From Lachnospiraceae bacterium (lineage in GTDB: Bacteria; Bacillota; Clostridia; Lachnospirales; Lachnospiraceae), in contig CABJAM010000007.1 of NCBI GenBank assembly GCA_902363555.1, forward strand, positions 372,001 through 436,000: a stretch of 64,000 nt of DNA, given 5' to 3'. The position numbers were made by a program, and so were the translations under genes. Below are positions 23,434 through 32,633 of the stretch, piece after piece. The notes under the pieces were generated by a model. The model had not been told where the DNA came from, searched no databases, and worked only from the letters and a program-made list of their open reading frames with translations. Position 1 is the stretch's first letter; every line of letters starts with the position of its first letter.

Positions 23434-25038
23434 TTACTTTATAACCTTCCGCAGCAGCTTATCCTTCCACGCATCGTAAGGCCGGTAGCGCAGGGGCACG
23501 TCCATCTTCCCTTTGATGACGATGCTGCGGTAATGGGTGAACGTGTCAAAGCTGTATTTGCCATGATAGCCGCCCATGCCGCTGTGGCCCACGCCGCCAA
23601 AGGGCATATGGCTGGTGGCCAGGTGGAGGATCGTGTCGTTGATACAGCCCCCGCCAAAGCTGCATGTATTCATTATTTTATGAATGTGGCTGCGGCTCTT
23701 GGAAAACATATAGAGCGCCAGAGGTTTTTCATGGCTGGTGACATAGCTTATGACCTCCGACAGCTTCCGGTAGGTGATCACGGGCAGCAGCGGACCAAAA
23801 ATCTCCTCCTGCATGATCCGGCTCTCCGGAGTGATATTGTCCAGCACTGTGGGTTCTATTTTCAGCGTTTTTGCATCCGAACGCCCGCCATAATAAATAT
23901 CTTCGCCATCCATCAGCCCCATCAGCCGTTCATAGTGCCGTTCATTGACAATCTTGCCATAGGTTTTATCTTCTATGGGATTTTCTCCGTAATCTCTGCG
24001 GATATAACCCCTGATCAGCCGTAACAGCTCCTCCTTGACCGATGCGTGGACCAGCAGGTAATCGGGAGCCACACAGGTCTGCCCCACGTTGAGATACTTT
24101 CCGAAAACGATCCGGCGCGCCGCGGCTTTTAAGTCCGCCGTTTCATCCACGATACACGGGCTCTTTCCGCCCAGCTCCAGGCTCACCGGCGTCAGATTTC
24201 TGGAAGCGCTCTCCATGACCAGCTTGCCCACGGCAACGCTGCCGGTAAAAAAGATATAGTCAAACCGCTGATTTAACAGCTCGGCGTTTTCCTGACGGCC
24301 GCCGGTAATGCAGTCCACATGTCCGCGGTTAAACGTCTCCTCCACGATCTTTTTGAGCACCTGGCTTGTGGCCGGACTGTAAGCGCTGGGCTTGATGATG
24401 GCACAGTTTCCGGCGGCAACGGCACCGATAAGGGGCCCCATAGTGAGCATGAACGGGTAGTTCCAAGGCGACATGATGAGCACACAGCCGTAGGGCTCCG
24501 GACTGCGGCCACACAGAGCGGGCATCTGCATTTTAGATGGCAGCACCGGCCTGGGCTTTGTCCACAGGTCCAGATGGCGACAGACATAATTCAGTTCATC
24601 CAGCACAAAACCGATCTCGGACATATAGCTTTCAAAGGAGCATTTCCCCAGATCCTCCTTTAATGCGGCTTCGATCAGCTTTTCATTCCGGATGATAACC
24701 TTGCGAAGACGCATCAGCGCCTGTCTTCGGAAAATGACCGGCCGGGTGACGCCGCTGGCGTATACGGTCCGGCACAGGCGAACGGTCCGCAAAAGCTGCG
24801 TTTCCTTCGGCCCGGACGCTTGATCAGAGCCGGTACCGCTGGCGCTTTGCGCTCGGGCGCTGCTGGCCGTCGTTGCGCTTTGCGCCCCGGCACCACCGGC
24901 CATCTTTGTATTTCGAGATTCACGTCTGTCGTCAATACCCTGGGCGCCGCGCCCGCCTTCGTTTCCGTTAAATACCTGACGGCGCCGTTTCTTCATATCC
25001 TCTTTACTCAAAGTCTCTTTTCTATCAAATTCCGTCAT
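23434..25038 (-). CDS. Aldehyde dehydrogenase (class 3-like) with disordered N-terminal extension
   Basis: 534 residues. The catalytic core (about 90-534) oxidises an aldehyde with NAD(P): SPWNYPFMLTMGPL, FTGSVAVGK, ELGGKSPCIV with the general-base Glu, GQTCVAPDYLLV with the catalytic Cys, and EEIFGPLLPV. The hydrophobic C-terminal region resembles class 3/fatty aldehyde enzymes. The first 80 residues are unusual: basic and then Gly/Ala/Ser/Gln-rich (GGAGAQSATTASSARAQSAS), not part of the ALDH fold. Start ATG 25038 with AAAGGAG 8 bases upstream. It has its own promoter and is convergent with the AraC gene. Confidence 0.9.
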   Translation of the reverse strand: MTEFDRKETLSKEDMKKRRRQVFNGNEGGRGAQGIDDRRESRNTKMAGGAGAQSATTASSARAQSASGTGSDQASGPKETQLLRTVRLCRTVYASGVTRPVIFRRQALMRLRKVIIRNEKLIEAALKEDLGKCSFESYMSEIGFVLDELNYVCRHLDLWTKPRPVLPSKMQMPALCGRSPEPYGCVLIMSPWNYPFMLTMGPLIGAVAAGNCAIIKPSAYSPATSQVLKKIVEETFNRGHVDCITGGRQENAELLNQRFDYIFFTGSVAVGKLVMESASRNLTPVSLELGGKSPCIVDETADLKAAARRIVFGKYLNVGQTCVAPDYLLVHASVKEELLRLIRGYIRRDYGENPIEDKTYGKIVNERHYERLMGLMDGEDIYYGGRSDAKTLKIEPTVLDNITPESRIMQEEIFGPLLPVITYRKLSEVISYVTSHEKPLALYMFSKSRSHIHKIMNTCSFGGGCINDTILHLATSHMPFGGVGHSGMGGYHGKYSFDTFTHYRSIVIKGKMDVPLRYRPYDAWKDKLLRKVIK

Positions 25039-25083
25039 GTAAACCACTCCTTTACATTTGCGTTTCTATTTATCCATACTTCA

Positions 25084-25112
25084 ACTATACCCCCCATTTG
25101 TTCCGCTGTAAA
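25084..25112 (-). promoter_or_regulatory. Promoter of the aldehyde dehydrogenase gene
   Basis: Minus strand TTTACA (25107-25112), 17-base spacer, TATAGT (25084-25089), between foldback element B and the gene. Confidence 0.7.
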
Positions 25113-25155
25113 GGCTTTTTCTCTGGATACATTTAAACTTGTGTTACGCATAGTT

Positions 25156-25560
25156 ATCCACAGTGTTCTGCGGCAGGCCCGTCCTCACCGGAACCTGCAT
25201 CAGGCACCAGCCCCAGCGGTCCGCGCTCCTTAGGGGAGCATCACAGCCCATAGCCACCGCGATGAAGCATACGGAGGGAAACTACGGAGACTTAGACTGG
25301 AAAGCCCCCTTTTCCGGGGCATATTTGAGCTTTCAGGGTTCAAATATGAAGGCCAAGCGAAGAAAGGTCATCAAGAGCTTACTGAGCATTGGCCTGGTAC
25401 CCGGAAAAGGGGGCTTTCCGGTCTTAGTCGAAGTTGTTTTCCGGAGTCGCTTCATCGCAGTGGCTATGGGCTGTGATGCTCCCCTAAGGAGCGCGGATTG
25501 CTGGGGCCGGTGCCTGATGCGGGTTCCGGTGAGGACGGGCCTGTCGCAGAACCCTGCGGA
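25156..25560. repeat. Giant foldback element B (candidate structured RNA)
   Basis: About 405 nt. Arms from GTTCTGCGGCAGGCCCG (25164) and to CGGGCCTGTCGCAGAAC (25551) are nearly perfectly complementary over about 100 bases, interrupted by the internal loop GCATACGGAGGGAAACTACG opposite TTTTCCGGAGTCGC, then pairing again (GGAAAGCCCCCTTTTCCGG). The core holds hairpin 1 CATATTTGA/TTCAAATATG and hairpin 2 AGGCCAA/TTGGCCT enclosing AAGCGAAGAAAG and GCTTACTGAGCA, as in element A. The end lies 17 bases from the stop of the neighbouring AraC-GH39 gene. Confidence 0.8.
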
Positions 25561-25577
25561 AATCATCCGCTACGCCT

Positions 25578-28106
25578 TTAAAGATTCCTGACAAGGCATT
25601 CCATAGAAATAAACTGGATCTCGTTGGGCTCCAGCAGTGTTGTAAATGCCACCTTCCCCGCCTTTTCCCGGTAAGTGCGGATCGTCACACCGGGCATGCA
25701 GCGGTTTTTAAGAAAGGCCATATCCTCATTATCCAGGTAATCCGGCCGCGACATTTTCATCCATTCATCCTGCACGCTGCCATTTTCCCGATTGATCCGT
25801 AAAAATTTCACACGGTAAATATCATCCGCCATACATGGCACTTCAAAATAAAGCCGCAGTGGACGCAGGTCATCAAAAAAGTGTTCAATATCATCCACAG
25901 TAAAGCTGTCCTCCGGCTGCATAAAATAGTTCAGGCTCAGATCCTTGCAGTTATGACACACAATTTTCCAATCCTTATATTTCCCCCGGGTTACAATTGT
26001 ATGCTCACTTTTGTTGTAAATGAATTTCTCAAGCTCATTCATAAAGCTAAAGGCATACCAGGCCGGCTTGCGTATGCCGTCGCGGGTCATCAGCCCGCAG
26101 CTTCCACTGATAAAGCCGGACATATCGTAGCACTCCGCATACAGATCCGAACCCACCCAGTAGGTGATTACATCCGCCAGACCGACGCAGTCAAAAAAGT
26201 TTTTCACAAGCCAGGCGCCCTTATGTACACTGTCATTGATGAGATTCCGGTTAAAAACGGTCAGATTCCACTCTGTAATCTCCAGCCGGGCATTCATTTT
26301 CTCCCGTTCAAGAACATCTGATGCATACATCAGAATCGATTGGAGATAATTTCTCCGGACAACACGATAATTAATGCTCACATCTGCCCCCTGCAGTTCA
26401 TAAGGATATACATACAGGGAAATAAAACTGGGCTGCTGCTCCATCGTTTTCCACCGGCGGATAATATACTCAAACCATTTCTTCCCGTAGCGCATGGAAA
26501 ATCCACCGCCCCCCAGCTTCAAATTCGTGCCGAACCAGCGGATGGACTCCGCCAGAACATTGAAATTATCCAGGTAGGCATTCAGCCGCTCCGGATCATA
26601 TTCACGCCACTCGACACCGGTGACCTCTTCCTCCTCCAGCCAGTACTCAAATATCCATTTGTCCAGCTCCAAAGCCCCATAACGGCGGATCAGATGTCGC
26701 ATCAGCGCAGAGAAAAAATAGCGTATCATCTCACGGCTTTTAAACGGCGAATCGCCCTTACGGGGGCTGAGTATGTTGTCCTTCGTTTCCCGCATCAGCT
26801 TTTTAGGCTTATTGGCAACTTCAATATGAGGAACAATATGATTTTCCACGAGGAAATCCAGCACCCGGTCCAGCCGCCCAAAATTATAGATTTGCCCCTC
26901 TTTATGCTCATCGAGATACATTCCCGGTGAATAAATATCCCAAAACCGAACATATCTGAAATGAAGCTTATTTTTAAGCTCCAAAACATGTGCCTGCACA
27001 TCGGAATGGAGAAGCTCCTCCGCAGCGCCGATATTGATCGTCCGACTCCAGAAACGGGTCAGCGCATTGATACCACTGCGGCTGTTAACCGTAATCACCT
27101 CCTCATAAATGACACCCGAGCCTTCCGCCGATGTACTGACGCCGGAAGCTTCATTTGCTGTGCCGCCTATGGTTTTATTTTCCACATCTGTATGACGATG
27201 ATCCATATGCGCAGCAACGACTGCTCTTTCACGCACAAGAGCCTCTGTGTCTGCGTCATCAGTCCCCCTTTCCTCCTGTTCCTTTTTATGAACTTCCCGG
27301 AAATTTCCGTTTTCCGTCATGCCGTGAAACTGTTTTCGATAATTGGATGGTGTCGTTGAATACTTCTCCTTAAATGTACGATTAAACGAAGCCAGATTGG
27401 AAAATCCCACATTTAAGGCAATCTGAGCAATAGAATCCTCCGAATTGATCAGAGCCTCCACCGCATGGTCCAGCCGGGTCTTATTGAGCAGATCAATAAA
27501 GTTCATGCCAAGCTGCTGCTTAATATATTTAGACAAATAAGCGCTGGATAAATAAAGACGGGAAGCAAGATCATTGAGACTTATGTTTTTATTATAGTTA
27601 TGGTTCACATACTCCATAATTTCACAGATCCGTTTATCAGCTTCCTCGTCCGCCCCCGTGTCCGGCGTTTCATGTTGTATATAAGCGAAATTTTCCAAAA
27701 GTGCCTCCATAAACCCATGATAATAACGCCGAAGCTCCAGATCATTTTGATCATTGGACTTATAGCCACAGTCCACCATCCGGTACAGATTCTGCCGCAC
27801 TTTTGCCAACGCGAGCTGCTTCTCACATTTCTGGGAATTGAGCAAAAAGATGATGGACTTGTTCGTATCATGCTCGTCCATCACGTGATAGTACGGTATA
27901 TGAAACCGTCCTATAAGGCTTTTGGGGCCTATGGTATAGGCGTGCCTCAGACCGGAATTAATGATGATAAATTCCCTGGCCTCAAGCTGCATCCGCTCAT
28001 CCTCCAATACAAGCTCACAACTGCCATTCATTACATACAGCACCTCGTAATTTTTGTGCGCATGCATTTCCCTGGTCCGCTGGCTTTCGAACTCCATATG
28101 AATCAT
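25578..28106 (-). CDS. AraC regulator fused to a GH39-like domain, paralogue 1
   Basis: About 842 residues, three parts: a cupin-like N-terminus (about 1-130; HAHKNYEVLYVMNGSCELVLED), an AraC DNA-binding domain (about 165-265; LYLSSAYLSKYIKQQLGMNF and IALNVGFSNLASFNRTFKEKY), and a C-terminal GH39 beta-xylosidase-like region (about 350-842). In GH39 enzymes the acid/base sits in an NEP motif. Here that position reads FEYWLEEEEV, whereas the nucleophile strand ITEWNLT is retained. So the domain is more likely a sugar sensor than an enzyme (inference). Start ATG 28106 (GGGGGA upstream); ATG 28121 is possible. Flanks the transporter operon with paralogue 2. Confidence 0.85.
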   Translation of the reverse strand: MIHMEFESQRTREMHAHKNYEVLYVMNGSCELVLEDERMQLEAREFIIINSGLRHAYTIGPKSLIGRFHIPYYHVMDEHDTNKSIIFLLNSQKCEKQLALAKVRQNLYRMVDCGYKSNDQNDLELRRYYHGFMEALLENFAYIQHETPDTGADEEADKRICEIMEYVNHNYNKNISLNDLASRLYLSSAYLSKYIKQQLGMNFIDLLNKTRLDHAVEALINSEDSIAQIALNVGFSNLASFNRTFKEKYSTTPSNYRKQFHGMTENGNFREVHKKEQEERGTDDADTEALVRERAVVAAHMDHRHTDVENKTIGGTANEASGVSTSAEGSGVIYEEVITVNSRSGINALTRFWSRTINIGAAEELLHSDVQAHVLELKNKLHFRYVRFWDIYSPGMYLDEHKEGQIYNFGRLDRVLDFLVENHIVPHIEVANKPKKLMRETKDNILSPRKGDSPFKSREMIRYFFSALMRHLIRRYGALELDKWIFEYWLEEEEVTGVEWREYDPERLNAYLDNFNVLAESIRWFGTNLKLGGGGFSMRYGKKWFEYIIRRWKTMEQQPSFISLYVYPYELQGADVSINYRVVRRNYLQSILMYASDVLEREKMNARLEITEWNLTVFNRNLINDSVHKGAWLVKNFFDCVGLADVITYWVGSDLYAECYDMSGFISGSCGLMTRDGIRKPAWYAFSFMNELEKFIYNKSEHTIVTRGKYKDWKIVCHNCKDLSLNYFMQPEDSFTVDDIEHFFDDLRPLRLYFEVPCMADDIYRVKFLRINRENGSVQDEWMKMSRPDYLDNEDMAFLKNRCMPGVTIRTYREKAGKVAFTTLLEPNEIQFISMECLVRNL

Positions 28107-28136
28107 TGTAATTTCCCCCATTCAACTCCAATACTT

Positions 28137-28165
28137 GTAACCGTTTGGATGGACCGAACAGTTAC
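28137..28165. repeat. 29-bp dispersed palindrome, copy 3
   Basis: GTAACCGTTTGG to CGAACAGTTAC, 29 bases, 16 bases upstream of the possible upper start (28121) of the AraC-GH39 gene. Confidence 0.7.
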
Positions 28166-28329
28166 CAATACTTCACAACATTGCACTATTAAGTATAGCA
28201 TAAAACGGGGGCATTCAAAAATAATCGACAGAACTTTCAAATTCTGAAAAATAACGCAGGACACCGCAGGCATCAAAAAAAGAGCCGCCCCACGATCCAG
28301 AAAGCCTGCCCGAATACGGGTAAGCTTCC

Positions 28330-28454
28330 GAGACAGTGTGACCGCCCCTTTCTATTACATTCGCCAAACGCCACAGATTTTTGTTCAAACTCTTTGCAAA
28401 GCGTCACGCAGCCTTTGATTACATTATTCGCAAAGCGCCACTGATCCTTTAACC
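28330..28454. repeat. Degenerate tandem repeat spanning the end of the DUF6465 gene
   Basis: On the minus strand the gene end (TCAGTGGCGCTTTGCGAATA) is followed by two decayed echoes, GCGTGACGCTTTGCAAAG and CTGTGGCGTTTGGCGAATG, spaced about 34 bases. The stop codon lies inside the first unit. The rest of 28166-28423 shows nothing else recognisable. Confidence 0.6.
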
Positions 28455-28864
28455 GAATCATTGATAATATAATATGCCTTCATTTCCTCCGGTTTAAGAT
28501 ATACGATAAGGTCCTTCAGGTCCTTGACCTTATTTCCCTGATCCTTCCACTGGGCTTTGATCATGGCAATAATATCCTGCTGCTCCATCTGGTGGTTTCT
28601 GAACTGATAAAATATATTAACCTTGCCGGCAGCCTTCGGTGCAGCGGTCTTTACAGCAGCAGTTTTTGCTGGCATAGCCTTCGCCTCAACCGTCGTCGTC
28701 ATCTGTACAATCTCCGGCGTCACCGTCGCAGCCTGTACAGCTTCCGTTTTTACGGATACTGCCTCCGGCATGGTTTCCTGCACTGCTGTATGAGCAACCG
28801 TATTTTTCATAACCGACTGCGTCATTTCCCGTTTCTTCATCTTTTTGGCCAAACGTTTTTTCAC
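28424..28864 (-). CDS. DUF6465 family protein
   Basis: 146 residues. Lys-rich start (MKKRLAKKMKKREM), a Thr/Ala/Val-rich linker (about 20-85), then the DUF6465 domain: VNIFYQFRNHQMEQQDIIAMIK and LIVYLKPEEMKAYYIINDSVKGSVAL. These small proteins are common in Clostridia and have no known function; the domain reads as a beta-alpha-beta unit. GTG 28864 was selected because AGGAGG lies 8 bases upstream. It sits between the transporter operon and the AraC-GH39 gene; a link to them is not evident. Confidence 0.7.
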   Translation of the reverse strand: MKKRLAKKMKKREMTQSVMKNTVAHTAVQETMPEAVSVKTEAVQAATVTPEIVQMTTTVEAKAMPAKTAAVKTAAPKAAGKVNIFYQFRNHQMEQQDIIAMIKAQWKDQGNKVKDLKDLIVYLKPEEMKAYYIINDSVKGSVALCE

Positions 28865-28967
28865 GCTGGTCACCTCCTATCTCTTTACGAGTTCTACATT
28901 ATAGACATTTTTCTTAAAAATGTCAAATTAAGAAGTCGTAAAAAAGCAGTAAAGTTGTGAGTACGGT

Positions 28968-28996
28968 GTAACCGTTTGGCCCTTCTGAATTATTAC
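28968..28996. repeat. 29-bp dispersed palindrome, copy 4
   Basis: GTAACCGTTTGG to GAATTATTAC, 29 bases, directly after the solute-binding-protein gene. Confidence 0.65.
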
Positions 28997-29012
28997 AGTC
29001 TTCTTTTGGTGC

Positions 29013-30614
29013 TTATTGCAGCGGCCGTATCAATGTATAATCCGCATACCCCATGGCTGTCAGCCCCGGCGCACTCAGTCCTGCGCTGACCAGCTCCAGC
29101 TTAACCGTTGTATGGGTGCCCACCACAACACGATGCTCTTTCATATAATCCTGGCATTCCTTATAAGCGGCAATACGCTCGTCCATATCAAAAGCTGCAT
29201 AGGCCTTATCCAGAAGAGGATAGAAGTTCTCATCCTTAAAATTAGCGCCGCCATATACGTCAGCGGTGGAATTGCGTCCATCCACAAGCCGGAGGTTTTC
29301 CGTATAATACATGGGACTGAGATTGGATATGGTCAGGTCATAATTGCCCTCCCTCAGCCATGAAAAATGTGTCGGTGTCTCATTAATCGTAATGTTTACA
29401 TTGATACCTGCCTGGCGGAGATTTTCCTGGATGATCTCCCCCTGTGCCTGCTGTGTGGCCATATTTGTCATCTCTAAAGTAAAGCCGTCGGCATATCCAG
29501 CTTCAGCCAGGAGCTCTTTGGCGCGTTCCACGTTAACTTCACGTACGGTTCCCGCCGGTTCCGGATCGTAGACGATGGAATAGGGAGAAATGGTCGTCTC
29601 ACATACTTTTCCAAGGCCACTGCCTACAAGCTGATTCAGAGCATTCACGTCCACCAGGTTCCAGATGGCTTCACGGACGCGCTCATCCTGCAATGGCCCC
29701 CGTGAGCAGTTCATAAACAGGGTACCTGTCATCATTGTATCCAGATAATGCAGATTAACCTTGTTGTTGTTTTCATAAATCTGGCCCTGGGAGGTCGGCA
29801 GATCGGAGCCAACATTGGCGTCTCCACTCTCCACAGCCATTGCCCGTGCAGCCGCATCATTGACAAAGACAAATTTCAGGTTTTTGTAGTATGGCATATC
29901 CTCCTTATTCCAATAATTATCATTTCTTTCCAGAAGAATGTACTGACCTGAAACCCATTCCTTAAAAGTATATTTACCTGTACCATACCCTTCCACAGGC
30001 TTCAGATCTGTATTTTGGGCCCCGCCCATGGCTTCCAGCGTCTTTTTACTGAGAATGTTAAATTCATCCTGCACAAAACGCTCCGGCGCCTGTACCCACA
30101 TACCGTTGGTTTCAAATACCATGTTGTATTTATCCTCGATCTTTGTAGCATCCAGATTGTATGATTTATAATTGCCGCCGCTGTAAGAGCTTTTGACCTG
30201 AAACGTATAAAGGACATCTTCCGTAGTCAGTTCTTCCCCATTCTGAAAATAGATCCCATCCTTTAATGTCACACGGAAATGGGTATCATCGATCCATTCA
30301 TAGCTGGCCAGACGCGGAACGATCTCTCCGGTTTCGGAATCCCATTTAAACAGGGTCTCCGCCATACAGTCTATAACCATCAATTCTTCCTTGCTAACAG
30401 AGGATGCCGGCATCAGAGAGGCCGGCTCCAGAGCCAGAGCGATGGTCAGCGTTTCCGCTGTTTCCTGTGGCCCCTGGGAGTCTGCTGTTTTTTCCGCACT
30501 GCTGTCTGCTGTTTTTCCCGCGCTGCTGTCTGTTTTTTGTTGATTCTGACCACAGCCAGCCAATAAACCCAATACCATAATTATTGATAATACAAAAGCT
30601 GATAACCTTCTCAT
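29013..30614 (-). CDS. ABC transporter substrate-binding lipoprotein (SBP_bac_5, Opp/Dpp type)
   Basis: 533 residues. Lipoprotein signal with lipobox LLAGC (Cys at about 21), a Ser/Ala/Lys linker, then the cluster C fold: IALALEPASLMPA, YEWIDDTHFRVTLKDGIYFQNGEELTTEDVLYTF, and GTGKYTFKEW. This family delivers peptides, nickel or, in many gut Clostridia and in Thermotoga, oligosaccharides and glycosides. Last gene of the eight-gene operon that begins with the C-glycoside-deglycosidase-like subunit, so a glycoside ligand is plausible (inference). GAGGAGG precedes the ATG. Confidence 0.9.
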   Translation of the reverse strand: MRRLSAFVLSIIMVLGLLAGCGQNQQKTDSSAGKTADSSAEKTADSQGPQETAETLTIALALEPASLMPASSVSKEELMVIDCMAETLFKWDSETGEIVPRLASYEWIDDTHFRVTLKDGIYFQNGEELTTEDVLYTFQVKSSYSGGNYKSYNLDATKIEDKYNMVFETNGMWVQAPERFVQDEFNILSKKTLEAMGGAQNTDLKPVEGYGTGKYTFKEWVSGQYILLERNDNYWNKEDMPYYKNLKFVFVNDAAARAMAVESGDANVGSDLPTSQGQIYENNNKVNLHYLDTMMTGTLFMNCSRGPLQDERVREAIWNLVDVNALNQLVGSGLGKVCETTISPYSIVYDPEPAGTVREVNVERAKELLAEAGYADGFTLEMTNMATQQAQGEIIQENLRQAGINVNITINETPTHFSWLREGNYDLTISNLSPMYYTENLRLVDGRNSTADVYGGANFKDENFYPLLDKAYAAFDMDERIAAYKECQDYMKEHRVVVGTHTTVKLELVSAGLSAPGLTAMGYADYTLIRPLQ

Positions 30615-30662
30615 TTAAATTCCTCCTCATAATACACGTTTTTACCGCATCATAAACACACT

Positions 30663-31622
30663 CTATGACTCACTATTTTCTTTAACTTGATGACACATTA
30701 CATAATGCTCATTGCCACAGCATTTAAGCTCCGGCTGCTGCTCAAAGCACACCGGGCCAGCATAAGGACACCTGGGCGCAAAGCGGCAGCAGGGCTTTGG
30801 ATCAATAGGCGACGTCAGCTCACCCTTCATCTCGATTTTTTTCTTTTCAATATGGATGTTGGGAACAGGTATAGCTGAAAGTAACGCCTGAGAATAAGGA
30901 TGGAGCGGCTTTTTAAACAATTCCCTCGACGCACACTTTTCCACGACCTGGCCCAGATACATGACACATATTTCATCAGATATATGCTTAACCACAGACA
31001 TGTCATGGGTAATGAACATATAGGTCAACTTCCGTTCTTCCTGAAGATCCTGCAAAAGATTGAGTACCTGAGCCTGTATCGAAACATCCAGCGCCGATAC
31101 CGGCTCATCGCAGACGATAAAATCCGGATTTACGGACAGCGCTCTGGCAATGCCGATCCTCTGGCGGCGCCCGCCGTCCAGCTCATGTGGGTAACTGTTT
31201 TTCAGCCGCGCAGCAATACCCACAGTATCCATCAATTCACCTACCCGCCGCTCCAGCGCCTGGCGGCTTCCGGCCATCTTATATGTCTGTATGGGCTCCG
31301 CGATCAGCTGGAATACACTCATTCTCGGGTCCAGTGATGCGTAAGGATCTTGAAAGATCATCTGCATACCTACACGCAGCTTTTTAAATGCCTTTGGGCT
31401 TTGATTCGTGATATTCTCACCGTTATAAAGGATTTCTCCGGCGGTGGGCGGCGTCAGATGGATGATAGTGCGGCCAAGAGTAGACTTGCCGCATCCGGAC
31501 TCCCCCACAACTCCCAGGGTTTTAGATTTTTCAATACTCAGGGTCACATCGTCCACCGCATGAAGTGTTCCTCCGGCTGTATTAAAATACTTTTTTAAAT
31601 GTTTTATTTCAATCAATGCCAT
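30663..31622 (-). CDS. ABC transporter ATPase, OppF/DppF type
   Basis: 319 residues from ATG 31622 (GGGAGG 9 bases upstream). Walker A GESGCGKST, ABC signature LDGGRRQRIGIARAL (a variant of LSGGQ), Walker B FIVCDEP, and the C-terminal oligopeptide-transporter extension with the Cys cluster (CCRFAPRCPYAGPVC) that can hold an Fe-S centre in DppD/OppF homologues. Couples ATP hydrolysis to import with the OppD-type partner. It overlaps the upstream ATPase gene by 14 bases. Confidence 0.9.
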   Translation of the reverse strand: MALIEIKHLKKYFNTAGGTLHAVDDVTLSIEKSKTLGVVGESGCGKSTLGRTIIHLTPPTAGEILYNGENITNQSPKAFKKLRVGMQMIFQDPYASLDPRMSVFQLIAEPIQTYKMAGSRQALERRVGELMDTVGIAARLKNSYPHELDGGRRQRIGIARALSVNPDFIVCDEPVSALDVSIQAQVLNLLQDLQEERKLTYMFITHDMSVVKHISDEICVMYLGQVVEKCASRELFKKPLHPYSQALLSAIPVPNIHIEKKKIEMKGELTSPIDPKPCCRFAPRCPYAGPVCFEQQPELKCCGNEHYVMCHQVKENSES

Positions 31623-32595
31623 GGTCTTCATCCTCCCCCTGTACTGCCGTATGGATACATTTTACAAAATGCCCCGGCTCCAGCTCCTTTAATAAAGGAT
31701 TTTCCTTCCGACAGGCGTCGGTACGCACATCGCACCGGTCATAAAAGCTGCAATAAGCGGGAAGATCCGTAGGGTCCGCAACCATTCCGCCGATGGGCTT
31801 TAATCTTTTTACATCCTTATCAAGACTGGGCAGAGAATTAAACAGGCCAATCGTATACGGATGGGTGGGATTATCAAAAATATGAGCCACGGTTCCACTC
31901 TCCACAATTTCACCCGCATAGATCACCGCACATTGATTACAAATATCCGCCACAACACCAAAATCATGGGTGATCAGGAGCATGGCCGTGCCAAAATCCT
32001 TCTGGAGTTTTTTCATCAGTTCCAGCACCTGGGCCTGAATAGTCACATCCAACGCTGTCGTCGGCTCATCTGCAATGATCATTTCCGGCTCACAGGCCAG
32101 AGCAATGGCAATGACTACCCGCTGCTTCATCCCTCCTGAAAACTGATGAGGAAAATCATTGTAGCGGGTTCCGGGAATCCCAACGGTTTCCAGCATCTGC
32201 ACAGCCCTTTGCTCCACCAATGCGCTGCTTAAGCTTTTATCATGGAGACGGATGACCTCAGCAATCTGAGCGCCTACGCTCTGCACCGGATTTAGCGCCG
32301 TCATAGGGTCCTGAAAAACCATACTGATTTTCTTTCCCCGGATTTTTCGCAGCTCATGTTTATTTTTAGTAAGAACATCTTCACCATCCAGGAGCACCTG
32401 CCCCTGAATAATATGGGCTGGCGGCTTCGGAAGCAGATTCATAATGCTCAGCGCAATGGTCGTCTTTCCAGCGCCGGTCTCACCCACAAGCCCAAGCACC
32501 TGCCCTTTTTCCAGATTTAAGGATACATTGTTGACCGCCTCAACCACGCCATCGGCAGTTTCATAGTGAACGGTCAGATCTTTTATTTCAAGCAA
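31609..32595 (-). CDS. ABC transporter ATPase, OppD/DppD type
   Basis: 328 residues. Walker A GETGAGKTT, signature FSGGMKQRVVIAIAL, Walker B MIIADEPTTALD, H-loop ITHDFGVVAD, and the C-terminal Opp/Dpp extension with CSFYDRCDVRTDAC. TTG start accepted: GGGGG lies 7 bases upstream and the protein then begins LEIKDLTVHYE, as expected. Partner of the OppF-type ATPase whose gene overlaps its end. Confidence 0.9.
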   Translation of the reverse strand: MLEIKDLTVHYETADGVVEAVNNVSLNLEKGQVLGLVGETGAGKTTIALSIMNLLPKPPAHIIQGQVLLDGEDVLTKNKHELRKIRGKKISMVFQDPMTALNPVQSVGAQIAEVIRLHDKSLSSALVEQRAVQMLETVGIPGTRYNDFPHQFSGGMKQRVVIAIALACEPEMIIADEPTTALDVTIQAQVLELMKKLQKDFGTAMLLITHDFGVVADICNQCAVIYAGEIVESGTVAHIFDNPTHPYTIGLFNSLPSLDKDVKRLKPIGGMVADPTDLPAYCSFYDRCDVRTDACRKENPLLKELEPGHFVKCIHTAVQGEDEDHGID

Positions 32596-32633
32596 ATTGA
32601 CACCCCCTTAATTTATCCAATCCTTCCGGAAAT

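Noticed and set aside
18657..25560. Composite transposon bounded by the two foldback elements
   Set aside because: The elements are in the same orientation with unrelated arms, and the genes between (galactose operon, AraC, ALDH) include no transposase.
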